Assembly: GCF_024228315.1 (NCBI RefSeq)
Contig: NZ_CP100454.1
Span: forward strand, 2,790,001 to 2,854,000
Direction: 5' to 3'
From: Halomarina pelagica
GTDB lineage: Archaea; Halobacteriota; Halobacteria; Halobacteriales; Haloarculaceae
Length of the DNA: 64,000 bases
The notes beneath the pieces are model-generated. The model had not been told where the DNA came from and did no database searches. It saw nothing but the letters and a program-made list of their open reading frames with translations. Within the stretch, counting starts at the first letter, position 1. Every line of letters starts with the position of its first letter. The translations under genes were made by a program, and so were the position numbers. Positions 31,556 through 39,915 of the stretch are shown piece by piece.

Positions 31556-32926
31556 TCACACGTCCGTGTCCTCGAACGCTTCGAGGACGACCTTGCTCAG
31601 CGCCGGGTGGACGTGGATGGCGTTCGTGACGTCAAAGACCGTGCCCGAACCGCTCGTGATCGCGACGATCACCTCGTGGATCAGCGTCGACGCCTCGGGA
31701 CCGACGATGTGACAGCCCAGGACGGTCCCGTCGTCGGGGTCGGCGAGCACCTTTACGAAGCCGTCCTCCGCCTTCAGCGCCCGTCCCATCACCGTGTCGT
31801 CGTACGCCCGTCGGCCGACGACGTACGCCCGCCCCCGCTCCTCGAGTTCCTGTTCGGTCAATCCGGTGGCGGCGATCTGCGGCGAGGTGAAGATCGCGTG
31901 CGCCATGCCCGTGTAGTCCACCGGGGTCTGCTCGCCGCGGAGGGCGTTCTCGACGACGTACTTCGCCTCGTGGTCGGCGGCGTGTTTGAACTGGAAGTTG
32001 CCGGCGATGTCGCCCTGCGCCCAGACGTTCGGCGCGCTCGTCTCCAGGTACTCGTTCGTCTCGACGAACCCCCGCTCGTCCGTCTCTATCCCGGCCGCTT
32101 CGACGTCGAGCAGGTCGGTGTTCGGCCGGCGGCCCGCGGCGACGAGCAGGTCGTCGCCCTCGATCTCGATCTCCTCGCCCCCGTCGTTCCGCTCGGCGTG
32201 GACGGTGATCCCGTCGCCGGTTCGCTCGACCGCCGTCGCGGTGTAGCCGGTGCGGACGGTGTGCCGTCGCCGCGCGAGGTCGGTGAAGGTCTCGGCGACC
32301 TCGCGGTCCTCGCGCCCGACGAGCACGTCGTCCCGACCGACGATCGTCACGTGCGTGCCGAGCGCCCCGTAGAAGTGGCCGAGTTCCGCGGCGATGTAGC
32401 CGCCGCCGATGACCACGAGGCGCTCGGGTTGCGTCTCGAGCCGCAACGCCTCCCGGTTCGTGAGGTAGTCCACCTCGTCGATCCCCTCGATCGGCGGGAC
32501 GACCGGCCGCGCGCCGGCGGCCACGACCACCTTCTCGCCGGTCACCTCCCGGCCGTCGATCTCCAGGGTCCGGTCGTCCACGAAGCGCGCCTGCTCACGG
32601 AACAGCGTCAGGCGGTCGCGCTCGCGGTCGGCGCGTTCCATGCGGTCCGACTTCCCGTCGACCGACGCGGTCACCTCCCGAACGATCGCCCCGTAGTCGA
32701 TCCCCTCGATCCGCGCGTCGATCCCGAACTCGCCGGCGCGCCGGATCGACTCGACGAGATCCGCACGCTGAATGAGCGTCTTCGAGGGATTACAACCGCG
32801 GTTCACGCACGTCCCGCCGATCGGTCCGCGCTCTATCAGTGCGGTTTCGAGGCCCGCGTCCGCCGCCGCGTTCGCCACCTTGTTTCCGGTTCCACCGCCG
32901 ATCACGAGTACGTCGAAGTCAGCCAT
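31556..32926 (-). CDS. Class I flavin disulfide reductase (dihydrolipoyl dehydrogenase / bis-gamma-glutamylcystine reductase-like)
   Basis: A 456-aa FAD/NAD(P)H enzyme. FAD motif VIGGGTGNKVANAA, redox pair Cys40/Cys45 in CVNRGCNPSK, second nucleotide-binding motif VVIGGGYIAAELG, FAD motif VWAQGDIAG and the dimer-face catalytic His in HVHPALSKVV are all present. The redox loop (VNRGCNPSK instead of LNVGCIPSK) differs from lipoamide dehydrogenases. Haloarchaea use gamma-glutamylcysteine, and their bis-gamma-glutamylcystine reductase belongs to this group, so that is a serious alternative. It is encoded next to a rhodanese. Its 3' end abuts the CRISPR relic. Confidence 0.85.
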   Translation of the reverse strand: MADFDVLVIGGGTGNKVANAAADAGLETALIERGPIGGTCVNRGCNPSKTLIQRADLVESIRRAGEFGIDARIEGIDYGAIVREVTASVDGKSDRMERADRERDRLTLFREQARFVDDRTLEIDGREVTGEKVVVAAGARPVVPPIEGIDEVDYLTNREALRLETQPERLVVIGGGYIAAELGHFYGALGTHVTIVGRDDVLVGREDREVAETFTDLARRRHTVRTGYTATAVERTGDGITVHAERNDGGEEIEIEGDDLLVAAGRRPNTDLLDVEAAGIETDERGFVETNEYLETSAPNVWAQGDIAGNFQFKHAADHEAKYVVENALRGEQTPVDYTGMAHAIFTSPQIAATGLTEQELEERGRAYVVGRRAYDDTVMGRALKAEDGFVKVLADPDDGTVLGCHIVGPEASTLIHEVIVAITSGSGTVFDVTNAIHVHPALSKVVLEAFEDTDV

Positions 32927-33063
32927 CCCCGGTCACCACGTCTCGCCGATAGGGTAGACGGACGTATCCCGCTTTTCCGTATCGACGGGAACGGTCGGCG
33001 GGGACGGAATGTCGCACGGGACCGTACGGACGACGATCCCGAGGACCGAGGGCGCGAAGACGC

Positions 33064-33957
33064 TCAGTCCGGTTCCCCCGTCTCGATGGGCGTGCGGACG
33101 GTGCTCCCCCACTCGGTCCACGACCCGTCGTAGTTCCTGACGTCGTCGTAGCCGAGTAACTCCGTGAGTGCGAACCAGGCGATCGAGGAGCGTTCGCCGA
33201 CGCGACAGTAGGTCACCACCGACTCGTCGCCGTCGACGCCGTGGTCCGCGTAGAGCGATTCGAGGTCGTCGCGGTCCTTGAAGGTCCCGTCCTCGTCGAG
33301 GTTCTCCTTGACCGGCACGTTCTCCGCGCCGGGGATGTGACCGCCGCGCTGGGCCGTCTCCCTGAGGCCGGGCGGCGCGATCACCTCGCCGGAGAACTCC
33401 TCCGGCGAGCGCACGTCGACGAGGGGGACCCCCGTATCGAGGATCATCTCGACGTCGTCCCGGTACGCCCGGATCCCCTCGAACGGTCCCCTGGCGCGGT
33501 ACTCGACCTCGGGGAACTCCGGTACCTCGTCGGTCAGCGGGTAGTCGTTGTTCACCCAGTAGTCCTTCCCGCCGTCGAGCACGCGGGCGTCCTCGTGGCC
33601 GTAGTACTTGAACTCCCAGTAGGCGAACAGGGCGAACCAGTTCGGGATCCAGCCGTCGCCGTAGAAGACCACCGTCGAGTCCGGTGCGATGCCGCGGCTT
33701 CCGGCCAACGCCTCGAAGTCGCCCTTGGTCAGGATGTCCCGCTGGGTCCGATCGGACAGGTCCTCGTCCCACTGGAGGCCGATCGCCCCCGGAACGTGGC
33801 CCTGGTCGTACCGCGAGGGGAAGTCGGTGTCCGGCGACTCGGGGCTGTTCACCTCGACCAGTCGATAGTCGGGGTCGTCGCTCCGGAAGTCGTCGAGGTG
33901 CTCCTCCAGCCAGTCCGCGGAGACGAGCACGTCTCTCGCGTATTCGGTGTCACTCAT
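33064..33957 (-). CDS. Tandem-rhodanese sulfurtransferase
   Basis: A 297-aa thiosulfate or 3-mercaptopyruvate sulfurtransferase with two rhodanese domains. The N-terminal one lacks the active cysteine (VVFYGDGW at the loop) and the C-terminal one has Cys251 in the loop YCRVGERS. CRVGERS has the charged character seen in thiosulfate-type enzymes rather than the CGSGVTA loop of mercaptopyruvate enzymes. I place the start at 33957 (MSDTEYARD), 17 codons after an upstream in-frame ATG at 34008. It lies upstream of the disulfide reductase on the same strand. Confidence 0.9.
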   Translation of the reverse strand: MSDTEYARDVLVSADWLEEHLDDFRSDDPDYRLVEVNSPESPDTDFPSRYDQGHVPGAIGLQWDEDLSDRTQRDILTKGDFEALAGSRGIAPDSTVVFYGDGWIPNWFALFAYWEFKYYGHEDARVLDGGKDYWVNNDYPLTDEVPEFPEVEYRARGPFEGIRAYRDDVEMILDTGVPLVDVRSPEEFSGEVIAPPGLRETAQRGGHIPGAENVPVKENLDEDGTFKDRDDLESLYADHGVDGDESVVTYCRVGERSSIAWFALTELLGYDDVRNYDGSWTEWGSTVRTPIETGEPD

Positions 33958-34105
33958 GCGTTCCTCGAACACCGTGGTACGCGTGGGCAGGGCATAATCG
34001 TTAGTCACCCTCCGCCCGACTGTTCGCGTTTTCGGGGCGAGGTGGTCGCCGGGTCGTCGTCCCGAATCGGCTCGCCGTCGCGGATCGGCGCGTCGTCTCG
34101 GCCGG

Positions 34106-35605
34106 TCACCTGACCGCCTCGTGGGCGGTCCGAACGATGTCGCCCATGCCGTAGTCGAACCGGTGTTCGATCCCGAGCATCACCAGCGCGTAGAGCAGGA
34201 CGCCCGTCGCGACGAGCAGGGCGAACGTCGCGAGCGGCGAGTCGAGGGGGACGCTCGCCCGGACGAGGAACACCCCCGCGCCCATGATCGCGCTGCCGAT
34301 CGCGGGGTAGCCGAGGACGCGGAGGAACTCGGCGGGTCGGCCGTCGACGACGCGCAGCGAGAGGTACGCGGCGATGGGGGTCGTCACGAACTCGTTTGCC
34401 GCGATCACGAGCGCGGTCCCGGCGAGCCCCCACTCCGCGGTCGCCGGGTAGATGAACGCGACGATCAGGGCGAGCTTCAGCGTCTTGATCTTGGTCTGGT
34501 AGTCCGGCCGCCCGACCGCCCGGAACAGCGGCGTCGTCGGCGACCTGATCGACCGCAGGAGACCGTAGACGGCGAGCAACTGCATGGGGAGGATCATCGG
34601 GAGCCACTCGTCGCCGAGGAACGCGACGAACGACGGGGTGACGAGGGCGATCCCGACCGCCATCGGGAACGACGCGAACGCGACGAGCTGGATCGTGCGC
34701 AGGAACCCCGTGCGGAGCTGTGCGACGTCGTTCTGGAGCTTCGAGAAGGTCGGAAACGTCACCTGCGAGAGGGTCTGGGAGATCTCGGTCGCGGGCGCGT
34801 TCGAGAACCGGTACGCCGGCTGGTAGAGGCCGAGCGCGGACGCGCCGAGGAACCAGCCGACGAACGCGTCGTCGCCCTGTCCGTGGAGGAAGCCGACGAC
34901 CGACGAGCCGAAGATCCACTTGCCGTACCCGAGCATCTCGCGCGCGGCGTCGACGCGAAACGCCGGCCACGGGCGGTAGTCGTGGAGCAGGTACGACGAG
35001 AACACGAGGGCCGTCTGTCCGGCGACGAACCCGACCGCGAGCGCCCACACAGACGGGGAGACGAGGGCGTAGCCGAGCGTCACGACGACGCGGACGACGG
35101 TGCTGCTGAGCGTGTACCCGAACTGTCTGTGGAACTCGAGGCCCTTCTGGAAGTAGAGGACGCCCGGGTTGACGAGCCCCGAGAGCAGCGGCGTGAGCGC
35201 GACGAACCGGATGATCGCCGTCGCCTGCGGCGCGTCGAAGAACGCTGCGGCCCACGGGGCGAGCAGGTAGGCGACGGTCGCGAGCGCGACCCCCCGGGCG
35301 ATGTTCAGGCACCACGCCGTGTTCAGGTACGCGTCGACGTTCGACTCCTCGCGCTGGACGAGCGCGGCGTCGACGCCGAGGTGCGAGAACTGCTTGAGCC
35401 CCGCGAGCACCAGCATCGCGATCCCCATCAACCCGATCTCGGTGGGGCTGAGCAGCAGGAGCAGCGCGACCTGCATGCCGAGCAGGAGCGCCCGATCGAC
35501 GACGTTGATCAGCGCGACCCAGATGCCGCTCTTGACCGCACGCTCGGTCACGTCCCCGCTCGGGACGAACCGTCGGAGGGCTCGGACGAGAGTCTTGATC
35601 GACAC
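34106..35605 (-). CDS. Oligosaccharide flippase (MATE/MVF-type, Wzx-like)
   Basis: A 499-aa membrane protein with about 14 predicted helices. VKSGIWVALINVVDRALLLG at the start and GIAMLVLAGLKQFSHLGVDAALVQRE, followed by YLNTAWCLNIARG, are typical of Wzx/RfbX lipopolysaccharide-repeat flippases and of haloarchaeal AglR-like proteins. It would flip a lipid-linked glycan across the membrane. It diverges from an FkbM methyltransferase gene through a 207-nt AT-rich region and is part of the surface-glycan cluster. Confidence 0.88.
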   Translation of the reverse strand: MSIKTLVRALRRFVPSGDVTERAVKSGIWVALINVVDRALLLGMQVALLLLLSPTEIGLMGIAMLVLAGLKQFSHLGVDAALVQREESNVDAYLNTAWCLNIARGVALATVAYLLAPWAAAFFDAPQATAIIRFVALTPLLSGLVNPGVLYFQKGLEFHRQFGYTLSSTVVRVVVTLGYALVSPSVWALAVGFVAGQTALVFSSYLLHDYRPWPAFRVDAAREMLGYGKWIFGSSVVGFLHGQGDDAFVGWFLGASALGLYQPAYRFSNAPATEISQTLSQVTFPTFSKLQNDVAQLRTGFLRTIQLVAFASFPMAVGIALVTPSFVAFLGDEWLPMILPMQLLAVYGLLRSIRSPTTPLFRAVGRPDYQTKIKTLKLALIVAFIYPATAEWGLAGTALVIAANEFVTTPIAAYLSLRVVDGRPAEFLRVLGYPAIGSAIMGAGVFLVRASVPLDSPLATFALLVATGVLLYALVMLGIEHRFDYGMGDIVRTAHEAVR

Positions 35606-35764
35606 GATAGATGCCCTTTCCCGTACACCATCGCCTTATTTAGTAGTTTTCCGCCACGAGATATACTGTCGACCCTCAGCCCGAGGATCGCTGCGGGACG
35701 ATCGAGCGGGGTACGCACCGACGGCACGGACCCCCTCGAACTCACCCTCGACCCCCACAACTTC

Positions 35765-35789
35765 TTAAATAAATAGTAGTACTTATTAA
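35765..35789 (+). promoter_or_regulatory. Promoter of the FkbM methyltransferase gene
   Basis: TTAAATAAAT (35765-35774) and TTATTAA (35783-35789) lie in an AT-rich run; the second is about 24-30 nt from the ATG at 35813, as expected for a TATA box of a leaderless haloarchaeal transcript. Confidence 0.45.
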
Positions 35790-35812
35790 CCAATACGTTG
35801 GGCTGAGATACT

Positions 35813-36886
35813 ATGGTCTCTGTATCACTCGGTACCGGAACGTACACGCTCGCGTCAGCGATCGACGCGCTCGCCGGCGTTCCCGCGTCGGCGCGGATGG
35901 TGGGCGCGAAGGCGGCGCGGTTGCTGCGGGAGCGGCGGTTCGGGCAGTTCGTCGGCTACGTCGGGGAGGTCGTCACCCGGCGGAACCCGTACTACCGGTC
36001 GGTCGCGCGTCGGAGTTCCTCGCGGTTCGTGCGCCGCGAGGTACAGGGGAACGAGATGTACCTCGACCTCGAAGACGAGGGGATCTCCCGGACGCTCATC
36101 GCCTACGGCGTCCACGAACAGCTCTCGACTGACGCGTTCGAGGACGAACTTCGCCGGCTCGGGGAGCGGGTCGACGGCGAGGTCACGGTGCTCGAGATCG
36201 GGGCGAACATCGGCTACTTCTGCCTGCTCGAAGCGGGCATCCTCGGGGAGGACGCGCACATCTACGCGATCGAGCCGGAGCCGGGCAACCTGGATCTGTT
36301 CGAGCGGAACCTCGAACTCAACGGCTACGAGGACCGCGTCGAGATCGAACGGTGCGCCATCGGCGACCGCACCGGTCCGGCCGAACTGGAGCTGAGCGAG
36401 CAGTCGAACCGACACGCGATACGGGTGGCCGAGACCGTCCGGACGACTGACACCGTCACGGACGGCGGGCGGGCGGGGGACGCGGTCGCGACCGAGCGCA
36501 TCCCGGTCCGCCAGGAGACCGTCGAGGGGTTCCTCGCGGAGCGGGAGTGTTCGCCCGAGGCCGTCAACGTCGTTCGAATGGACGTCGAGGGGTACGAGGC
36601 GAACGTCTTCGACGGGATGGGGGGCGTCCTCGCCGCCCCCGGTCCGACGGTCGTGCACGTCGAACTACACCCGATCTACCTCACCGAGATCGAGATCGAC
36701 CGGATCCTCTCGGCGCTCGACGAGAACGGGTTCGAGATCGCGTCGGTCGTCACGAGCGAGGGTGTCGCCAACGTCCACAGACAGTGTCGGTGGCACGGGA
36801 AGGCGCTCGACGTCGACGACTTCGACGAACTGCGCCGGACCATGCTCGAGCGGGAGTACTGGATCGAACTCGTCGTTCGGAAGTGA
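35813..36886 (+). CDS. FkbM-family SAM-dependent methyltransferase
   Basis: A 357-aa methyltransferase. SAM motif I is VTVLEIGANIGYFCLLEAGIL, followed by YAIEPEPGNLDLFERNLELN and the FkbM signature VVRMDVEGYEANVFDGMGGVL. An N-terminal 85-residue extension precedes the domain, as in other haloarchaeal glycan-cluster FkbM proteins. Such enzymes O-methylate sugars of glycans or glycolipids. The promoter region is strikingly AT-rich. It converges with the nucleotidyltransferase-like gene, only 9 nt between stops. Confidence 0.9.
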   Translation: MVSVSLGTGTYTLASAIDALAGVPASARMVGAKAARLLRERRFGQFVGYVGEVVTRRNPYYRSVARRSSSRFVRREVQGNEMYLDLEDEGISRTLIAYGVHEQLSTDAFEDELRRLGERVDGEVTVLEIGANIGYFCLLEAGILGEDAHIYAIEPEPGNLDLFERNLELNGYEDRVEIERCAIGDRTGPAELELSEQSNRHAIRVAETVRTTDTVTDGGRAGDAVATERIPVRQETVEGFLAERECSPEAVNVVRMDVEGYEANVFDGMGGVLAAPGPTVVHVELHPIYLTEIEIDRILSALDENGFEIASVVTSEGVANVHRQCRWHGKALDVDDFDELRRTMLEREYWIELVVRK

Positions 36887-36895
36887 GCCGTCGCG

Positions 36896-37774
36896 TCAGT
36901 ACTCGTCGAACCGGAAGAGCTTCGACCTGATCGCGTCGTATCTGCCTTCGGTCACCGAGTCGTAGACGAGTTCGTCCGCGCCGTAGAACACGTCCGACAG
37001 TAGCTCCCTGAACGCCTCGTCCTTGCGCTGGTCGGCGGTCACCTCCTCGACGAGCGCGTCGCACCGATCGACGTAGTACCCGGAGAACACCCCGTGTTTG
37101 TCGAACACGCAGTGGGCGACCAGATGGGTCAGTTCGTCTGCCGCCATCGGGACGTAGAAGCCCTCGTGTAACCGGCGACGGTCGAACAGCCGTCGCTCGA
37201 CGCTCGGATCGACCCGGATCTGAGATCCGTCCGAGGTCGAGGTGTACGCCAGGTGGTTCCGCAGATCGAGCTTGACTCCCCCGCCCTGCAGTTTCCGGTT
37301 CACGTACCCCTGCTTGTGCGACGTGTTCGGGCGGACGAGTTGCACGACGCGCTCGGGCGCTCGGAGCAGCGTGGCCGCCGCCTCGGTCGGCGATCGGACC
37401 GCGTGCTCCAGCAGCTCCGCCGCGTTCGACACGATCGGCTGGAGGGTCGACTGACGCGCCGTCGTCGGCGTCTCGAATCCCAGCCGCTCGCAGACGTCGA
37501 TCGCCGTCTCGAACTCGGCCGCGTCGACGTAGATGTCGACGTCGCCGCGCGGCGTCTCCGGCAGCAGGTCGTACTTTCGAGGAACGACGTAGCGGACGTC
37601 CCGCTCGTTGAACTCGTCGAACAGCCGTTCGAGGATCGCTCCCTCCGTTCGGCGCTTCGCGCTCGCTCCGTTCTCCCGCACGGTGCGGCGCTCCGCCGTC
37701 GTCGCCGCTCCCGGTCCGGTCCCCCGCTCGATCACGGTTCCGCCCCTCTCGTTCCGTTCGGTCTCTGTCACCAT
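36896..37774 (-). CDS. Nucleotidyltransferase-fold protein
   Basis: A 292-aa protein. After a disordered N-terminus (about 1-45), residues 46-84 give GAILERLFDEFNERDVRYVV and PRGDVDIYVD, the GDxD metal-binding pattern (Asp78, Asp80) of minimal nucleotidyltransferases. The remaining 200 residues include KLQGGGVKLDLRNHLAY, a possible third acidic position. This resembles the uncharacterised nucleotidyltransferase family found in glycan and natural-product clusters. Its start overlaps the upstream small gene by 7 nt. The transferred group and substrate are unknown. Confidence 0.72.
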   Translation of the reverse strand: MVTETERNERGGTVIERGTGPGAATTAERRTVRENGASAKRRTEGAILERLFDEFNERDVRYVVPRKYDLLPETPRGDVDIYVDAAEFETAIDVCERLGFETPTTARQSTLQPIVSNAAELLEHAVRSPTEAAATLLRAPERVVQLVRPNTSHKQGYVNRKLQGGGVKLDLRNHLAYTSTSDGSQIRVDPSVERRLFDRRRLHEGFYVPMAADELTHLVAHCVFDKHGVFSGYYVDRCDALVEEVTADQRKDEAFRELLSDVFYGADELVYDSVTEGRYDAIRSKLFRFDEY

Positions 37775-37965
37775 CCTTTCCTCTCGTGAAGTTCCCGCTG
37801 TGCCCGCGCGATGACGTCGACGAAGTGATCGAACTCGTCGACCGACATGTCCAGTCGCAGGTTGCCCGCGTGCACGTGGATCGTCTCGCCCTTGTTCAGT
37901 TCGATGCGGTACTCCTGTCCGGTCGAGATCTCGAATTCCGCGAGTTCCTCCTCAACGATCCCCAT
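37768..37965 (-). CDS. IHVH-motif small protein, copy 2 (65 aa)
   Basis: A 65-aa acidic protein, starting MGIVEEELAEFEISTGQEYR. Its second half, GETIHVHAGNLRLDMSVDEF followed by a C-terminal amphipathic helix, is a paralogue of the 69-aa protein encoded just upstream (14-nt overlap). It overlaps the nucleotidyltransferase gene by 7 nt downstream, so all three are likely translated together. No known family is recognised; the conserved His-Val-His suggests a metal or phosphate site but this is a guess. Confidence 0.75.
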   Translation of the reverse strand: MGIVEEELAEFEISTGQEYRIELNKGETIHVHAGNLRLDMSVDEFDHFVDVIARAQRELHERKGW

Positions 37966-38161
37966 CGTGAAGCTCCTCCCTGGCGTCTCGTAGTTGGCTG
38001 GCGAACGTGTCGAAGTCGCGGACGCCCATCTCGAGGCGCAGGTTCCGCAGGTGGACGTGGATCGACTCCCCGACGTTGTCGTCGACGACGAACTTCGTGC
38101 TGGTCTTGTCCGGCGCTGGATCGACCTCGTCCTCCGCTAGCACGTACACGAATACGTTCAT
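37952..38161 (-). CDS. IHVH-motif small protein, copy 1 (69 aa)
   Basis: A 69-aa acidic protein, first gene of the three-gene unit. After MNVFVYVLAEDEVDPAPDKT comes the segment GESIHVHLRNLRLEMGVRDF and a helical tail ending REELHDGDR. It aligns with the downstream paralogue: both share GExIHVHxxNLRLxM, then FDxF, then xAxxELH. The promoter lies in the AT-rich run 38195-38260. Function unknown; co-encoded with a nucleotidyltransferase-fold protein. Confidence 0.75.
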   Translation of the reverse strand: MNVFVYVLAEDEVDPAPDKTSTKFVVDDNVGESIHVHLRNLRLEMGVRDFDTFASQLRDAREELHDGDR

Positions 38162-38467
38162 CGCGGGGGACCTCCCCCTGACGTAGTCATTCCCATACCA
38201 TCGTATATCGAGTTATCTTTACTAAAAATTTTACTACATATTTATATTTATTTTAGAATCGTCCAGTGAGTGTCAGAATGTCGGTAACGAAGGCGGACGC
38301 TCTCCCGACCGGCTTCGGCTCTCTGCGGGTCGACGTCGCGCTCGTCGGTCGCCGATCCGGTGGCACGTCGACGTGCGACGGGCGCATCCGACGTCTGTGC
38401 GAATCGGGCGCACGCGACGGTCCGGAGACCGGATACCTTTTTCTCCTTCGCCCTCCCACCTCTCGCT
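38162..38467. other. Divergent AT-rich promoter gap
   Basis: 306 nt between the IHVH operon and the PHP gene. Bases 38205-38260 are extremely AT-rich (for example ctaaaaattttactacat), so this is probably the promoter of the minus-strand operon. The remaining part is ordinary GC-rich DNA with shadow frames only. Confidence 0.5.
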
Positions 38468-39151
38468 GTGCTGTCGGTCGAGCTTCACACGCACTCCGAA
38501 CTCTCGTACGACGGCCGGGATCCCGTCGAACTGATCCTCCAGCAGGCCGAAGCCGTCGGTCTCGACGCCGTCGCCGTCACGGATCACGACGAGATCGACG
38601 CCAGCTTGGAGATGGCGGAGGTCGCCTCGGAGTACGGCCTCGTCGGCATCCCCGGGATGGAGATCACGAGCCAGGCGGGACACGTCCTCGGTCTGGGGCT
38701 TCGGGAGCGGGTTCCGGCCGGACTCCCGTTCTCGGAGACGCTCGACCGCATCCGCGAACAGGGCGGCGTCTCGATCGTCCCGCACCCCTTCCAGAAGTCG
38801 CGCCACGGCGTCGCCCCCCACATCTCCCGCGACGAGTTAGCGAGCGCGGACGCCATCGAGGTGTACAACTCCCGGCTCCTCACCGGGCGCTCCAACCGGC
38901 AGGCCGAGCGCTTCGCCGAGCGCCGCGGGCTGCCGATGACCGCGGGCAGCGACGCGCACATCGCCGAGATGATCGGCCAGGCGGTCACGCACGTGGCGAC
39001 GGAAGACCGCACCGTCGAGGGGATCCTCGACGCCGTCGTCGCGGGCGAGACGACCGTCGTCGGCAAGCGCACGCCCTGGCGCATCAGCTTCCGACAGGCC
39101 GGCGGCGCGGTCAAACGCCGGGCGGTACTCGCGATGACCTCGCTGTTCTAG
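38468..39151 (+). CDS. PHP-domain phosphoesterase
   Basis: A 227-aa metal-dependent phosphoesterase with the four PHP motifs: HTHSELSYDG at the N-terminus, TDHDEI, SIVPHPF, and TAGSDAH near residue 160. The metal-binding His/Asp set appears complete. GTG at 38468 is the likely start, because it places the first motif at residue 7 as in relatives and no in-frame ATG precedes it sensibly. PHP proteins hydrolyse phosphoesters of nucleotides or sugars; the substrate here is unknown. Its stop overlaps that of the convergent NUDIX gene. Confidence 0.88.
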   Translation: MLSVELHTHSELSYDGRDPVELILQQAEAVGLDAVAVTDHDEIDASLEMAEVASEYGLVGIPGMEITSQAGHVLGLGLRERVPAGLPFSETLDRIREQGGVSIVPHPFQKSRHGVAPHISRDELASADAIEVYNSRLLTGRSNRQAERFAERRGLPMTAGSDAHIAEMIGQAVTHVATEDRTVEGILDAVVAGETTVVGKRTPWRISFRQAGGAVKRRAVLAMTSLF

Positions 39152-39717
39152 CGATCCCCCTCTGCCCGCTCCGCGTCGTCCTCGCTCCCGGTCACGTCCA
39201 CCCGCTCCGTCTCGCCCGTCTCGTCCACTCTCTTCGCCCCGGCCGCCTCGACCGCCTCGATGGCCCGCTGTCCGACCTCCACGACGTCGGGTTCCAGGCG
39301 GTGGGCGTTCTCCCGTAGGTCGGCCGGCGTGAACCACTCCCAGCGGGCGGGCGCGGCCTCGTCGTCGCCGGCCGGCCGAACGTCCCGCGAGTCGACCGCC
39401 CCGTAGTAGACGAAGTCGACGTGCTGATGGCCGACCTCGCCCGTCGGGTGGACGTCGATGTCCTCGAGCAGGAACTGCCGGGGCATCGCGAGGGAGCGGA
39501 CCGTCTCCGAGGACACGTCCCCCGCGGGGGCGACGAGGTCAACGTCGAGGCCGGTCTCCTCGCGCACCTCCCTGATCGCCGCCTCGTGCGGGAGTTCGTC
39601 GCGGTCGAGGTGTCCGCCGGGCGGGAGCCACATGCCCAGTCTCTCGTGGTCGTGCAGCGCCGTCGCGCCCTCGTTGACGATGTACACCGTGGCGACGAAG
39701 TGCCGGGTCGTCTCCAT
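39148..39717 (-). CDS. NUDIX hydrolase
   Basis: A 189-aa pyrophosphohydrolase with a perfect NUDIX box: GHLDRDELPHEAAIREVREE then TGL, i.e. G-x5-E-x7-RE-U-x-EE-x-G-U. It hydrolyses nucleoside diphosphates linked to another moiety. The C-terminal 40 residues are acidic and variable. Start at 39717 (METTRHFVATVYIV) is chosen over an upstream ATG whose residues look like shadow. Confidence 0.9.
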   Translation of the reverse strand: METTRHFVATVYIVNEGATALHDHERLGMWLPPGGHLDRDELPHEAAIREVREETGLDVDLVAPAGDVSSETVRSLAMPRQFLLEDIDVHPTGEVGHQHVDFVYYGAVDSRDVRPAGDDEAAPARWEWFTPADLRENAHRLEPDVVEVGQRAIEAVEAAGAKRVDETGETERVDVTGSEDDAERAEGDR

Positions 39718-39810
39718 GCCCGGCGGTCCGGGCGGTCGCCGCTTGGCGCTTCTGATCGCTCCGCGCGCGACGCTCACGGTCGAACGGTCGAACGGCGGTT
39801 CGCGTGCGAC

Positions 39811-39892
39811 GGACGAGCGACGGAAGAACGAGCGACGAGAGAACGAGCGACGGAAGGACGAGCGGCGAACGAGCGGCGGAGAAACGAGCGGG
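39811..39892. repeat. Imperfect 15-bp tandem repeats
   Basis: Three consecutive 15-nt units (GGACGAGCGACGGAA, GAACGAGCGACGAGA, GAACGAGCGACGGAA from 39811) followed by shorter degenerate ones built on GACGAGCGGC, between the NUDIX start and the TFB stop. Non-coding as far as I can see. Confidence 0.7.
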
Positions 39893-39915
39893 CCGGCGAC
39901 GGGCGACCCGGTCTC

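Noticed and set aside
38278-38467. Possible small gene before the PHP gene starting MSVTKADALPTG
   Set aside because: It runs out of phase into the PHP gene with Arg/Ser/Pro shadow composition; no promoter or homology visible.
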